Positions 37,703-50,373 of a DNA stretch of 64,000 nucleotides are shown piece by piece. Origin of the DNA: Aphelocoma coerulescens (taxonomy: Eukaryota; Chordata; Aves; Passeriformes; Corvidae); contig NC_091018.1 in assembly GCF_041296385.1 (NCBI RefSeq), positions 503,501 to 567,500 on the forward strand, given 5' to 3'. The translations under genes were made by a program, and so were the position numbers. The notes below the pieces were generated by a model. The model worked only from the letters and a program-made list of their open reading frames with translations, was not told where the DNA came from and searched no databases. Position 1 is the first letter of the stretch. Each line of letters opens with the position of its first letter.

Positions 37703-40115
37703 GTGGTTTGCACTTGTCTGGTTTTCTTTATCCCTTCTGCTGCTCCCACATCTGTGAGCGAGTGCTGCTCCAAACCTGCTGTTAAACTCTGCTGCTGCTG
37801 TTGAACCCGTATTAACCTGAAGGCATTAGAGAAATTGGTTGGAAAGCTCAAATCATTCTTGGGGGTCAGGAAGAAGAGTCTTACAAATGACAAAGAAGAA
37901 AATAGGAGTCAATGAGACACACAAAGGTAGGGGAAAAATATTCTCTTTTACAAAATCCAGTGACTGAGGAAATTCCCCTGAGGAAGGAGAGTAAGGTGCT
38001 TCCTACATGACAGAGAATGACAGCTTTTTTGTGTACTGTGCTTGACAGTTACATTTTCTGAGATGCAAGTGAGAAAAGAGATGCTAACTCTTTTCCCAGA
38101 ATTGTTGCTAATGCACATCCCAGCTCTTATCCATTTCCATGTTCTCCATTTCTAATCCAGATCTTCCCCTGCTTCCACGGAATCCTGCACTGGCCCTTGT
38201 TGCACAGCAAGATTTGAATGACTAAAAGACCATGGAAAAAGGGAATGGACCATCTTTCTGCTTCCTGCCCTAAAAAAAAACTCCCTCTGTGTCAGCTGCT
38301 GCTGCAGCACCTGGGTGACGGATCATCAGCAGAGGGAACCACAATTCCCAGTGACACCAGGAGATTCAGCATGGAAACACAACCACGTGCTGTGGTGGAA
38401 CCAAGAGGTGTCTGGTGCATTTGCTGTTTTGTGGGATTATGGACTATGGGCCTCTGCGGTCCTGGACAAGGGAAAAGGGAACACACAACCTAAGGCAGAG
38501 TTTAGGTGCTTTGTGAGGAGTGAGGTCCCAATCATCCCATGGAATGTGATGACTCAGGCCCCTGTGACTATCTCTGGTTTTCCAGTGGTAACCCTGCTCC
38601 AGGAGTCTCCTCCTGGTCCTTTCACCCACTGTGAGGTGGATGCAGCTGCTCTCAGCAGGAGAACAACACACACACTCCAGCATCATAACCTAGAGAGATG
38701 AAGCAGTGAAATGCCAGACTCCCCATCCTCCTGTGTCAGGCACAAGAAACTGAAAAGGGGGGAACAACTGGCTGCAGTGTCTGATCCTGGAAATTCTGAC
38801 TTCGGTGTGCATTTACGTATTTTATGGGTTCAGGCCTTTTTACAGTCTGCAACCACTGCTGCCTGTTCCACTTGCTGTCACTCCATCCCATGCAAGGATA
38901 GGATTAATCCTCCCTAATACCTGCTGCAGAATTTTTATGTTTCCTTCTGATGAAGGAAAAAGGGATCTAAAAGGATTGTAGCAGGCTAAATGGAATATGC
39001 AATTTTTGAGTGTGTGTGAAGCCTCTTAGGCAGCAGTTACGTGATCTCGGAGCGAGGCTCGGTCAAACAGCTCGTGTTGGTTTCTTGGAGGTTACAGCTC
39101 CTTAGCAGAGAAATCCCCAGCTGCTCTGCCTCCTTCCCTCAACTCTTCAGTTTAAGATCATGTTTACTATTGTCTTGTCTTATTTTTCTTCCCTTTTTCC
39201 AGGGATCCTTGCTCACTGAATTCCTGATGGTTTTAATGCCTGATTCATAGCCTTTAGCTTGTGAGGTGCTGCAACAGGGAGGCTGATGTAAGTCCAGCTC
39301 TTGTTCTTTTAATTCTGTTCTCTAAATTCAGCTTCACGGGGTAACAGATAAAAAACCCCAGCCTTCCCTGCAGGTCTCATGATGGCCTTGATCTTTATGT
39401 TTTTTCAGCTCCAGCCCCATAAACCTTCGAAGCTAACCTTGCAGCTGCATCCTGCTAGGCTCTCCCACACAGGTCAATCTCATTTCTAGTTTTGATTGTT
39501 ACAGTTTAAAGATAGAATTTCCCTTTCTTGCTTCACAGCATTCAAATGCTAATTAGTTCCCTTAAACATCTAGGAAGTTATCCCAGTTTACACATATATG
39601 GTTTATTAACTCATGTTCATTTCAAACCTGTTCTTTGATGTAGGCTAATGGAATTATTCTTTTAGAATCTCTTTAAAAGGTGACTTCTCTTTCTTGATGG
39701 ATAGTGTTTCTCTGAAGCACATTTGTGAGTATTTGCCTTTGGAAAAAATACTTGCTTTTCATGGGCTAATGCTGAGTACTCCTGGATGTGGCTGCAACAG
39801 ATAAACATTTGTTTTCTATTTGCAGCAACTTACTTTTTAGAGTTCACACTTCTACTCTTTGCGGAAAAAAAAAATGTTTACCTCCCTTCCATAGCTGCAC
39901 AGCTAATAAGATGGAACAGACCAGGTTTTCAGAAATACATCTGCCTAGAGAATATGGCCATGTGAGCCAGCATTTGTTTCCAGCTGTTTTCTTGTCATTA
40001 GCTTTTAATTTCAACAACTACCTGCTTGTGCCTCTCCTCTTTTCTCTCCACCTCAGGTATTTCACACTGTTATTGTGATTGTCAGTTCTGTTCTGCTTGA
40101 AATGTTTCAGTATAT

Positions 40116-40129
40116 GTTGCCATGGTTAC
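40116..40129 (+). promoter_or_regulatory. RFX X-box-like motif
   Basis: GTTGCCATGGTTAC matches the RFX palindrome at 12 of 14 positions, with the standard two-base spacer. It is the third such site in the 32-40 kb interval. Confidence 0.35.
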
Positions 40130-43100
40130 AGGTGCCAGAATTGGAAATAAATGAAGGGGGTATCAAGGCACCGTCGTGTATCTGATGGAGGCTTAGCACT
40201 AAGATGTTAGCTATTATTTTGCTGGGTTCCATGATATTTGATGATGGATCAATTTTAATAGAATATTTAAATGCTTACTTGAATATAGATTGCACTGAAA
40301 TAGAATTATGTAGAACTGGATTTTGAATAAATTAATTTTTTTTTAATGAGTACATAGCCTTTGGGACAGTCTGCAAGTGAGTGAATAGAGCATCTAGAAC
40401 ATTTACTGCATAAGTCATATGAACATATTTGACTATATCTACTACTGGAGTATGGATGAGTATTGAGCACAACTCTTCAGAAAAATTCAAAGAGATAAGA
40501 GAAGAAATTTTTAGGAAGCAGAAAGATGCTTCAGAACTGTTTCTCATGCCTGACTGAGGAAGATACTTGGTGTGTGGATGCTGTCCCTCTTTTGTAGTCT
40601 GTGTAGCAGCAACAACTGCTTGCAAAGTCTTGTGGGAGGCTTCTGGTGGAGGTGATATGAGGGTTTCTGCAAAGCCAGAGTTCTCTCTTCTGTTTCTCGT
40701 TTTATAGGCTTGAGACTTAATCCAAAGCTCAGCAAAGTCATTGGAGAAATTCCCAGTGACAAGAGTGCAATTTGAATTGAATCTTAGGTCAGCTGTGTAG
40801 CAACCTTTTTCCACATTGTTCAAAGTGATGTTAGTCTGTTTTAAGTCCTCTTTCAGATTGTCTCGGTCAGTCAGTCCCTCCCAGTGTGCATCCATGGGTA
40901 ATGTGCTTCATGTGTTCTTTACCCAGGGGGATGGGCAAAATATGGGAGCACTGCTAAATGTCTAAAATGGGCGGTAACGTCTCATGCTTGTCTCAGAGAA
41001 AGTTCCTGCTTTCCTTCCCCAGTGAAGGGATGGCTTTTCCTTTAGTGGTTTGTCTGTCCCCACTGGAGTCAGTGGAAAAGCTCTGGCTCATGTGAAAGGA
41101 ATTTGTGTGTATATGTGAACATGCATTTATTAATACACTCATATAGTTATGAATGTGCAATTAAAATCTTTATATTTTTTAAGTAGCTTTAAAACTAAGC
41201 TTTGGCTTTCTACTTTCTGAAATGTTATTTTGAGGCCAGTAGAAAGAGGGCACAGAGTATGGTATCACTATAGCATTGATTAGTGATTATAATTGGGTGG
41301 TAATAGTAACATGAGATTTTACTAAACACTGAGGTTTTTACAGTAACTCAGTTTATCATGTCAAATGCAGGAAACTGGAGCAAGTGAAGGCAGTTGCTGT
41401 ATTCATCCTTTCCCCGAATTTGTATCTTCATTTCTCACTAACCCTTTCTCTAGGAAGCTCTCACTGAGAATATTCTACCTTTAGCCAGGCCAGAGCCCTT
41501 CAGAGTCCATAGGTACTGAGGTTTTCCCTGGTGCATCCAGTTAAAAATGTAAAGTTCAGCTTCTTAATTATGGCTGTGGCCACCTTTTGTATACCTTTGG
41601 CATTTGTGGAAGCGGTAGAGACTGCACTGCTTCCCCTGCTGGAAGGAGCTCATGCAGAGTAGCCGGGGTAACTCTGTGCATCACGGAAATATGCGCTGCA
41701 GGCACCCTGTGAATGCCCTGCTCCGATCTGCGAATTCTGCTCCACCAGCTGGAGACCTCAAAGCTGAGCACTTTTAAGTGCTTTGTCCTCTGTTCCTTTC
41801 TCAGTCTGGGCCGAAATTTTTAACTCTATGTACTGCAGAGACTGTCTGGGAGAAGCTGGGGAAACAGCATCTGCTTTGTTTGAACACTCAGCAAACACAC
41901 CAAACTCCCCCAAAACAGGGTGTCATATTTGCCTGTGATTTTGCAATTGCCTTTCATTAGGTGGAGGGACACACGTGTGCACAGGATAAAAGGAGCTGCA
42001 TCAAAATCCGTGTTTACACAAACTCCATAAACAAAGCAGCATCTGTTTGGCTCTCTGGAGCCTTTCCTATGCACTGTGATCCCTAATTGTTGTCAAACTG
42101 TTGTGTTTTCCTTGACACTGAATATATTTTACAGGAAGAGGTAAATTTAACACCCGCTCATCTCCTGATGAATGAGCAGAGCCATCGTTTTGTGCTTGAC
42201 TTTAAAATCTTGGCTATGGTTTGTACCTGGTGAAAGTCAGCTCGCAGGGTTTGGCACAAACTCCAGGAATTAGAGCTGCACAGGACAACAACGACCACTA
42301 GTGGCTCAAATATTTTTTCCGAAATTGCTAAAACTGTAAGGGAAAAGCCATGGATTCAGTTCATAAATTATTGCAACAGATGCTATTGGATGGATTTTGT
42401 GCACTGAGACATAAAAGAATGCCAATGGTTTTTGCAAGGTGCACAGACTCTGTTCACAGCTTTTTCCAGGAGTGCTCTCGGGTGTCCCTGAGTTGGCCTC
42501 TTGCCCTCTGGTCTGTTCTAATAAAGACTGCTCCAAGTCTACTTCTCTCTCCAAATCACTCAGTTTTTCCCCTGCTCCATTCGTTATTGGTTCAGCTTCT
42601 ATATTCATGCAGGTCTCAAGCACAACACAAAGTCTTCAGGAGCAAACAGCAGAGTGGCTTCCAGCTGTAGGGCTGACATGGAGAATCCAGGTCTTACCCC
42701 CCATTTAGGTACACTGCATCACTCCTTGGAACTGCAGTTATTGTTTCTCCTGTTGGCTAACATCTTCTGTCACTTGTCTTTCATGCACTTTTTAATTGGT
42801 TAATTGCTTTTTCTGTATGCTAAGCATGCACTGGAGCACCAGTTATTAGCAATACCACATGTTCAGTTCACTCTATACATTTTTAAATATTGAATTTGAT
42901 ACTACATTTAGGAATTTCCTGGTCTGCACATCTTTCCTGTTCAATGCCACAGGTTTCTCATGTAGTCCTTTTGTTAATTCTTTCATGGGCTGTAAGCAAC
43001 CTGCTTGTTAATCTGTTACCTCACTGCACACCATTTGTGCCCACAGGCTCCCCACGACTTCACTTGTGCAGCCACAATAATGAGACATCATTGTTTCCTG

Positions 43101-43590
43101 GCTGAGGAAATGCTGTCCCTGTTGGTGGTGTTCATGGACAGATGATACAGGTGCAAAACGTTGCAAGGGCTCTATCTGCCCAAGCCAGGCACCGTGTGAC
43201 CGCTGCCTGGTTTGCAGTACTGATAACACTTGCAGTGAAGGTGGGTCCATTGTGGCAGTGCAGTCAGCTGCTGAAGTGAAGGGACACAGCATCCAACCCC
43301 TTTTGCCTTTCCTTAAGTGACTGAATACAGTGCAGGGCAGTGGGAATTGCTCTTTATACATCACCAGATCAAAATTCAGTTTCTGCTGCCCCCCATGCCC
43401 CTTTTAAAAATCCCTGTGTTCTTTTGCAGTGCCATATGTCAGAGGAGGAGGAAAAATATCAGAGACATGCTTGTGAGTAATGCTGATGGAGTTTGGCTTG
43501 GGCTGGTCCTCCTGTGCTGTCAGTGACCCCAGTGTAAACTTTGTCAAAACAGATCAAAGTGGCACAGTTCAAGTGTAAAACAGTACTAGC

Positions 43591-44085
43591 AGAATGAAAT
43601 ATCACTGACTGGTTTGGGTTGGAAGGGACCTTAAAGAAGGTCCACTCCCAACCTCCCTGCCATGGCAGGGACACCTTCCACTATCCCAGGGTGCTCCAAG
43701 CCCTGTCCAACCTGGCTTTGGACACTTCCAGGGATCCAGGGGCAGCCACAACTGCTCTGGGCACCCTGTGCCAGGGCCTCCCCACCCTCACATGGAAGAA
43801 TTTCTTCCTAATATCTAATCTAAATCTATCCTTCTTCAGCTTAAAGCCATTCCCTTTTGTTCTGTCACTCTATACCCTTGTCCCCAGTCCCTCTCCAGCT
43901 CTCCTGGAGCCCCTTTAGGCCCTGCAAAGGGCTCTGAGGTCTCCCTGGAACCTTCTCTTCTCCAGGTGGACACCCCCAGCTCTCCCAGCCTGGCTCCAGA
44001 GCAGAGGGGCTCCAGCCCTGGGAGCAGCTCTGTGGCCTTCTCTGGACCCGCTCCAGCAGCTCCATATCTGGACTGTACAGAAGTG
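43591..44085 (-). mobile_element. CR1 LINE, 5'-truncated, - strand
   Basis: This is the clearest mobile element in the window. Its 3' end lies at the low coordinate: GGTTTGGGTTGGAAGGGACC at 43611-43630 is the reverse complement of the CR1 terminus, and eroded AGAAT-type tail repeats lie just outside. Inward come the hallmark CATGGCAGGGACACCTTCCA, the TTCTTCCTAATATCTAATCT stretch and the TTCTCTTCTCCAGG stretch. On the - strand, fragments of the C-terminal reverse-transcriptase reading frame remain (LERVQRR near the 5' limit), but frameshifts break it. It is less diverged than the other CR1 copies here. About 495 bp remain of an element several kilobases long, so it is inactive. Confidence 0.96.
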
Positions 44086-45109
44086 CACACAAGACCTGAG
44101 TTTTCTCTCCTGTAAGCTCTTTGTGATTCCAGACATTACCCAAATACCAGTCTGCAAATCTGAGTTTTCACTGGTCCAGCTGGTGTGAGGAGAGTCTTGA
44201 GCAAGGACAGGAAAGTCACTTGATTCGTAGAGGAGCTAATTTCCCCAATCCATGTAAATGTGGGCAAGGCACATTATTGTTAATGAGCTGCAGGTGGGAT
44301 TGGAGGGGGGAATTCTCTCCCCAGTTCACTTTATGAGCCAGCCTGGAGTTATTCTGGATGGCCTCTGCAGTGTGTAGCTGAAACCAAGCCAGGGGCATGG
44401 TGCCAAAAGAAAGGGGGAAAATACTTAAGACAGTTTGCCAGTAGCTTAGCAGCTGTCAGGAAGATGTAAATATCAAAGGCTAATGATACCTGGCTCCAAC
44501 TCTCTGTGTATATAATGCACAACTGTGTGTGTTGCTATAGGATGAATGTGTTGTATTTACAGAGAAACTGCCCAACAGTCTGAGAAAAAAGATCATCAGC
44601 TGAACACCAAATGCAAACACTGCATCTTGTATTAACAAGAAGTTAATTCTTTCCAGTTGGCCACAAGATGAAATAAGGACAGTTTTCTGCTCAGGGCATC
44701 CACTTTGTCTCCAGAGGTCTGCACTGATTTATCCTGTGGGAAAACTTCTTTCCATGTAATCCCAAATCTTCCAGTTACAAAAATGCTTGTTTTTAGATTC
44801 AAAGAATGACTATGTAAGTGGTTAATGCATAGCTGGGTCCTAGCTGTGAGGGAAAAAAGAGGAATTTCTTCATCCTTAAGGGGACTATTAGGATATATAT
44901 AGCAGGGTACTGTATCAGCAAGGTATCATATCCAAAACTGAGAGACAAGGAAAGATGCTTTTCATGTTAAAAAACTTTACAAGTGTAGTTCTAGGGGGGT
45001 TTTGTCTTCTGTTCTGTTAGCTTCTGCCTGGAAACATGACACAATTTTAGTCATTTCAGCTGCATGTTAGTAGGTGGCAGTCTTGATCAAGTTTTGAAAC
45101 AGTGAAGTT

Positions 45110-45125
45110 TTCCTTCCTTCCTTCC
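45110..45125. repeat. (TTCC)4 microsatellite
   Basis: Four perfect TTCC units on the + strand. Confidence 0.9.
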
Positions 45126-47427
45126 ATGGAGGGGGATATCTGAACACACTGCCCTGCTTTGAGACTCCTGAGCGGTGAGTGGCTCAAACCGGGACAGCTC
45201 TGGGCATCCCTAATGGGTTTTTGAGAGACCTGGTGAAATTGGAAGTCACACAGAGAGATGACATCACCAGGGTTAAGGTGTAAGTGGTGATTTTTAGCTG
45301 AAATTACTCCATCTGAACCCTTCCTATAAGCACCTTACTGGTTCTGACCCTGAGTCCACCTCTTGCCTGTAAAAAAAAATGGATAAAATAATTTCCCTTC
45401 CTTGAAGGATGATTCTGGGTTATGTGACAGTGGAACTGTGGCCTTAGCCCTTGGGCTGCTCTGAAAACTGAGCACAGTGGTGCCAGAGCATCTTTCCCTT
45501 GAAAGAGGTCTTGTGGTAGGGAAGGGAGAACAGCCATCCAGGGAGACAGTTCTGCTGCTACTGTCCTGAAAGAAAGATGAGCTGTTTAGCAGGGTCTCAA
45601 ATGTCCATCCAGAGAGGTGTGAAACCTTCTGAAGTGTCTGAGCTGGTGGTGCTGGGGGTCTGTGGGGCAAGGATGTGTACACACACAGAAGTACGCTTGG
45701 GGCACCAGGCTGAAGCAGAGCTCCCTAAATGGCAGTGCTGAAATGCTTTGAGTAGAAGGGTGGGCAGGAAGAGCAGATGTGTGGTCTGGCAGGGATGCCA
45801 CATAAACCCTGGGATGCTGCCCTTGCCCATGGGAGGGGGGAACAGTGCCTGTCCCTGCCCACGCCTCCCCGCAGGAGCCCTCACACCTTTGGGGCATTTG
45901 AGCTTATCCCTCCCTCTGCTGGCTCACTTCTCAAGCCTGGACTGTCTGGTCTGACCTCCGTCTCTGAAGGAAGAAATGGGAGAGCTTTCTGATCTGGGTT
46001 AAAAGCCCTTCTGCTTCTTCTTGGACTCTTTCCCAATCTGATTTGTCTGTATCAATAGACAGATCACCTTTCTTGGCTCTCAAAGCTGATGGCTTTATGT
46101 TTATCATCCCAATACATCTCTCAAAAGTCTTAGCCAAGAGAGATGACTTGCATGTGAGTCCACCAAATAAAGATATTTTTAAAGTAATCACCTCCATTAC
46201 AGATAAACACAGTAGGAAGTAGGTGATGGATAGTATGTTTCCGAGAAACTTTGTGTAACTGGAGTATCACTCCATTACACTGCACTGAATGTTGTAACAG
46301 CCATCTAGTGAGTTGCAGAGAAGTGCTATTTTCAGGCCACCATTAATCTAAATGGACACTTTCCCCAAGTTTTAAAATATTTATTCCTTTGCGATGTCTC
46401 AATTTTAAGACACCCACGGCTTTAAGAACTAAGCTTTAATCCACTTCACGAAGGCAAGGTTTTGGGCAGGGATGCATGAGTGGTGAGTGTGTGGCACAGC
46501 AGAGGAGCCAGTCCTGCCCTGCAGGGAGGGGAACCACAGGGCTGCTTTGTTAAGTGTGTGGCTCCTGTGGTGTGTGAGGGGAGGCAGCCGGGGAGGCAGC
46601 TCAGACTTTGTTTTCATTGCTCTTAACAGAGCCTCTTCTTGGAAGCTCTATCAGAAAAATGGATTGAATCATGTCTCTCTACACTCAGGCAATTGCCACA
46701 AGGCTGGTAATAAAGATTTCAAGCCATGAGGGATATCTGATCTGGCCTTTTCTCCTAGGGCAGCATGAGAATAGGACTTTACCTGCTCCTAAATTCTCCT
46801 CTCCTCAGCTGGAGTAGCTGCTGTGTGATTTTTTTCTTAACTAGCTCTGAGGAATTTTGTGCCATCCTCTGACTACTACAAAAAATCAGGGTGGGGATCT
46901 GGTGTTACCCCTCTGCTCGCACTGCACCCCAGGTTTTTAAAATGGTGAGATGGAGCAGAAGGGCCATCTGTGCAATAACAGCTTAGCTTGGGGAGCAGTG
47001 CAGGGGGAGAAACTCTGATTTCTTGTCAGAGAGACTTGGTGGAGATGACAGCCCTGGACTGTGGCACTGGCTCTGAGTAACCCTGGCAGTGTGAACGGGC
47101 CCTGCTCACACCAGTAGCTTCTGCCTGGCTTAGCAGTCAGTGCCCAGATTGTGCTGTCTGTGATAAAACAGTCAGAATTTATGGCTGTGATGCAAGAACT
47201 GGGTGGTAAACATTTTATGGACTTCTTGTGGGAGCCAGAGTTCCAGGGAAGCCATAAATCTTGGAGGCAGTGTCTGTAGCCTTCCAAAGGGAGAGCATGT
47301 GAGGGATTTCAGCGATGTGCTTTCTTTAAATACCAGTCATGATGCCCACAACATACAAATCCACCATGGATCTGAAGACTCCCAAATCCTGTCATAGCAG
47401 TGCCATGCCTGTGCAGTGCCTGTGGAA

Positions 47428-47441
47428 CCACGAGATGGCAC
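47428..47441 (+). promoter_or_regulatory. CTCF-like motif, + orientation
   Basis: CCACGAGATGGCAC matches the CTCF core CCASYAGRKGGCRC except for G at the fifth position. It shares a 13-base core with the site at 23855-23868 on the other strand. The two point away from each other. Motif evidence only. Confidence 0.42.
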
Positions 47442-49824
47442 TTGCTGCTCGTATTACTCTGAATTTGCTTTTTCCCCTGCTCCAGCTGGTTAGCTGCTGT
47501 AAACGGTAACAGTCTGGATGCGTGGGTGTTACTTGTTTCATTCTGAGTTAATAATTTTCTATTTTAATTTGCTGTTAATTTGGAAAATTGGTAATGCTAA
47601 AAAGCCTTGAAAGCAATTAATGCAATAGACTCTGCTCTGACCCACACCTAGTGTTATTTGTCAAAGAGACCCCTTTGGGAAAGAAAACTTGCACGCAATG
47701 TATAAATATTTTAATGACATCTAAATGGATTTTAAAAAACTTCCAAGCATGTTAACTTCCTGTTTTAATATTCAACATCATTAAATGTGTGTGATTACAG
47801 ACACATATATAAATCCAGAGTGATGGGGAATTATTCCAACTCAACCTCCATCAGGAAAACCTCAGCAGAGAGTTGCTGCTGACTCTGTGACAGAACAGAG
47901 AACAGCCTGGGGTGATGGGGACTGTTCTTTGGGAACCCTAGAAATGATAAACTAAGTTGGAGTAATTAATTCAACAACATAGGTTCATCTTCAGATACAG
48001 ATGATAAAATATCTATGCTAGAGCAAATGACACAAGGTGTAGAAGAGACAAGGGACTCTATTGAACTTATCTTAACTGGCTAGTCTACATAAAACTACCT
48101 CTAAATTTCAGATTTTCATCCACAGAATTTTTTTTCCAAATGACTTGTTTTTCCCTTTTGGGGGATCAGAGGCTGAAGGTGGGCATTTGCAGCTGAAACT
48201 TCAAAATTTGTTTTCTTCACACTCACAGGGAGTTACACAGGGACAAGCAGTTTCTCTTCTTGGCAGTCCTAGCCTCTTCCAAGGCAGGTTACAGCCCTAC
48301 CTCTGGCTCCTGGCCCTTCATGCAATGTCCCAGCATCATTTCCGTGCTGTTTGGTCCAACTGTTTGGCATCTGCTGCTGCTTCCTGAAAGGCAGCTGTAG
48401 CTGAGTCAGTCCTTGCCTTGCACTGAGTGTTCCAGATTTACACACTGAGTTCATTCATTGGTAAATTTGTACTGTTTTTTTGCACAAAGATCTCTTTTTC
48501 CTGGATTTAGTTTGGCTTTTTATGCAGTCCTCTGTCACTTCAGAGTTCATTTTCAGGAATTTTCAGTCTGATGCTACAGGAAAAGAGAACCTTATTTGGA
48601 AAAAAATGGTGCTTAAACTTGGTAGATGGCTTCACTTTTCCAAATGGCTCTATCTGTACTGGTGCAGGGCTTTTTCCCACTCCAGCAGGAACATTGGAGT
48701 CTGCTTGTGTCTTTCCCCACCTGATGAATTTCCCAGTCATAAATGACGCTGTTGGGTGTGGGAGATGGTGTCCACCTCCTGTTCCCTGTGGTGCTTGTGC
48801 CTGGGAGAGACAATGAGATTACTCTAAACTGAAATAGAAGTTTCTGCCTTATACAACTGTGTTTTTATTGAAACTATAAATCTGCAAAATGGTTTGCAAT
48901 TGCCAAAATGTCTTGTGCTGCTTTTCATTTCAGCTCAGACCAACAAACCCAAATGCCAGACCTTACTGGATGGTGATGTTTTAATTTCTAACAATTTCCT
49001 CCCATTTTAATTGGGAAATTTAATGCTATAGCTTTAAGAAGCTGTTATTCAATTTGAAACATCATAAGTGTTCTGGTAAAAAAACCCCAACATTACACTT
49101 CAGTCTGTAAAAACAGACTCTCTCCTTTTTGGAAACTGCATTTGCCCTTCTCAATATCAAATTTCTGAAAAACTCTACCCCTGCCTGGAATCAGTGTACT
49201 GAGCTGATCACAGCTCCAAAGTGCACTTATGCTCCCAGTACTCCTGGCAAGGGTCAAGGCAGGATTTTGCCATTTTGCTCCCATAAAGTGGCCTGTGCAG
49301 ACAGGTTTGTTTGTTTAGTCAGGGCTCATACTAAATGGTACAGCACTGTTAAGTAATGAACTTTGCTAATACATTGGGATAAGTTTTAAAGACAAATTAA
49401 ACCAAAAAGAGCACAAAGTAGTGTCATATAAATATTTAATGTAAACTTATGGATTACATTGTTCTGGAGACTGCTATCAGAGGCACTTTGCAGCCACATG
49501 TGGTTTGTGATAGCTAGACAGAGGCAGCTTCAGCCGTGAGTTCAGGCTCCTCTAATAAACACCCCTCCAGGGATCACTTTGAAGTGGTAAAATTTTATGA
49601 TTATCTAAAAAATCAAAATTCTGCAGCCAAAAATAAGTGCTGTTGCATTTCCTCTCTGCCCTATTGAAATCGACATAATATGTATTTTTAGGACCCCTCT
49701 TCTCCAAAATGAAGGTAAGATAACGTGGTTTGGGGAGAAAAATGGCAAGGGAAGTGTTCATGAAGAAAGGAAGCCTTGGGAGCTGATCTTGGAGCAGTGG
49801 GTCTGGAGGAAGCTCCTTGCAGCA

Positions 49825-50060
49825 GCTCCTGGCGGTGACGCCCGGGCTGGAGCAGCCGCTGCTGGGTGCGGGTTCCGCAGGATCACTGCCGCGAGTGCTG
49901 CAGAGCGCAGCGCGCTCTCTCCTCGGGCTTTATGAGCTGTGCTGCTGCCAGGGCTGGGGAGCAGCGCCTGCTCGGCATTGCTCTTCCTCCCTAACTCTTC
50001 ACTTACCTCGTCCCATCTCGGCATTCGGAGCTCCAGGGGTGATCCGATGGCTGTGTAGGG
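49825..50060. promoter_or_regulatory. Small CpG cluster
   Basis: About 13 CpG occur within roughly the first 130 bp (49830-49925), and CpGs then thin out to about 50060. The density is well above the flanks but the block is too short to call a typical promoter island. Frames on both strands (49758-50024 on the -, 49817-50143 on the +) stay open because of composition. No TATA box, splice-bounded exon or known protein is seen. Confidence 0.4.
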
Positions 50061-50274
50061 TGGGAGCCACGGAGGTGACCCGTGGAATTTCCCAGAGAAT
50101 AATGAGAGGCAGCTGGAAGACCGAACCGGACAGAGGGCACTGAAGGGACAGAGGAGAGGAAGAAGAAGTTAAATACCGCAGAAGAGGGTCTGAGTGGCCT
50201 GTCCACTGAACTGAATCAGCTGCAGAGATTGTTTCCAGCACGCACCACTCTGGCAGAGCTTTGCACCCGCAGTG

Positions 50275-50373
50275 TGGGATTGCTGGAGCTGTGCCCGTTT
50301 TTTGCGTGGGGGTGGTGAGGCAGAGAAGGGTGGTGGCACTGTGAAATCCAAGGGTACAGCTCCAGCAATCCCA
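50275..50373. repeat. 18-bp perfect inverted repeat, 63-base spacer
   Basis: TGGGATTGCTGGAGCTGT at 50275-50292 is the exact reverse complement of 50356-50373. Flanks do not extend the match. It lies about 200 bp past the CpG cluster. It could be a chance duplicate, a foldback event or a hairpin in a transcript. Confidence 0.9.

Larger units (their letters stand above)
32494..43590. other. Non-coding stretch without recognised genes
   Basis: Eleven kilobases with no recognised exon or mobile element. Items of note are two RFX-like motifs (35400-35411, 40116-40129), a 21-bp tandem duplication at 37.66 kb, and a 187-codon frame in AT-rich DNA on the - strand (40332-40895). That frame has no recognisable domain. 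Its first ~45 residues are Asn/Thr-rich with several NxT/S-type sequons, but it has no signal peptide. Frames at 32608-32979 and 37399-37893 (- strand) are low-complexity or repeat-driven. Confidence 0.6.

Noticed and set aside
37399..37893. 164-codon - strand frame
   Set aside because: It crosses the 21-bp tandem duplication and is rich in Gln, Pro and His without any domain. The period of 21 helps keep it open.
42294..42306. CCACTAGTGGC as a possible CTCF site
   Set aside because: It is one base short of the consensus spacing (AGRKGGC), so it is a short palindrome rather than a good match.
43836..44157. Three overlapping - strand frames of 80-92 codons
   Set aside because: They are frameshifted pieces of the CR1 3' region (LERVQRR motif), not separate genes.
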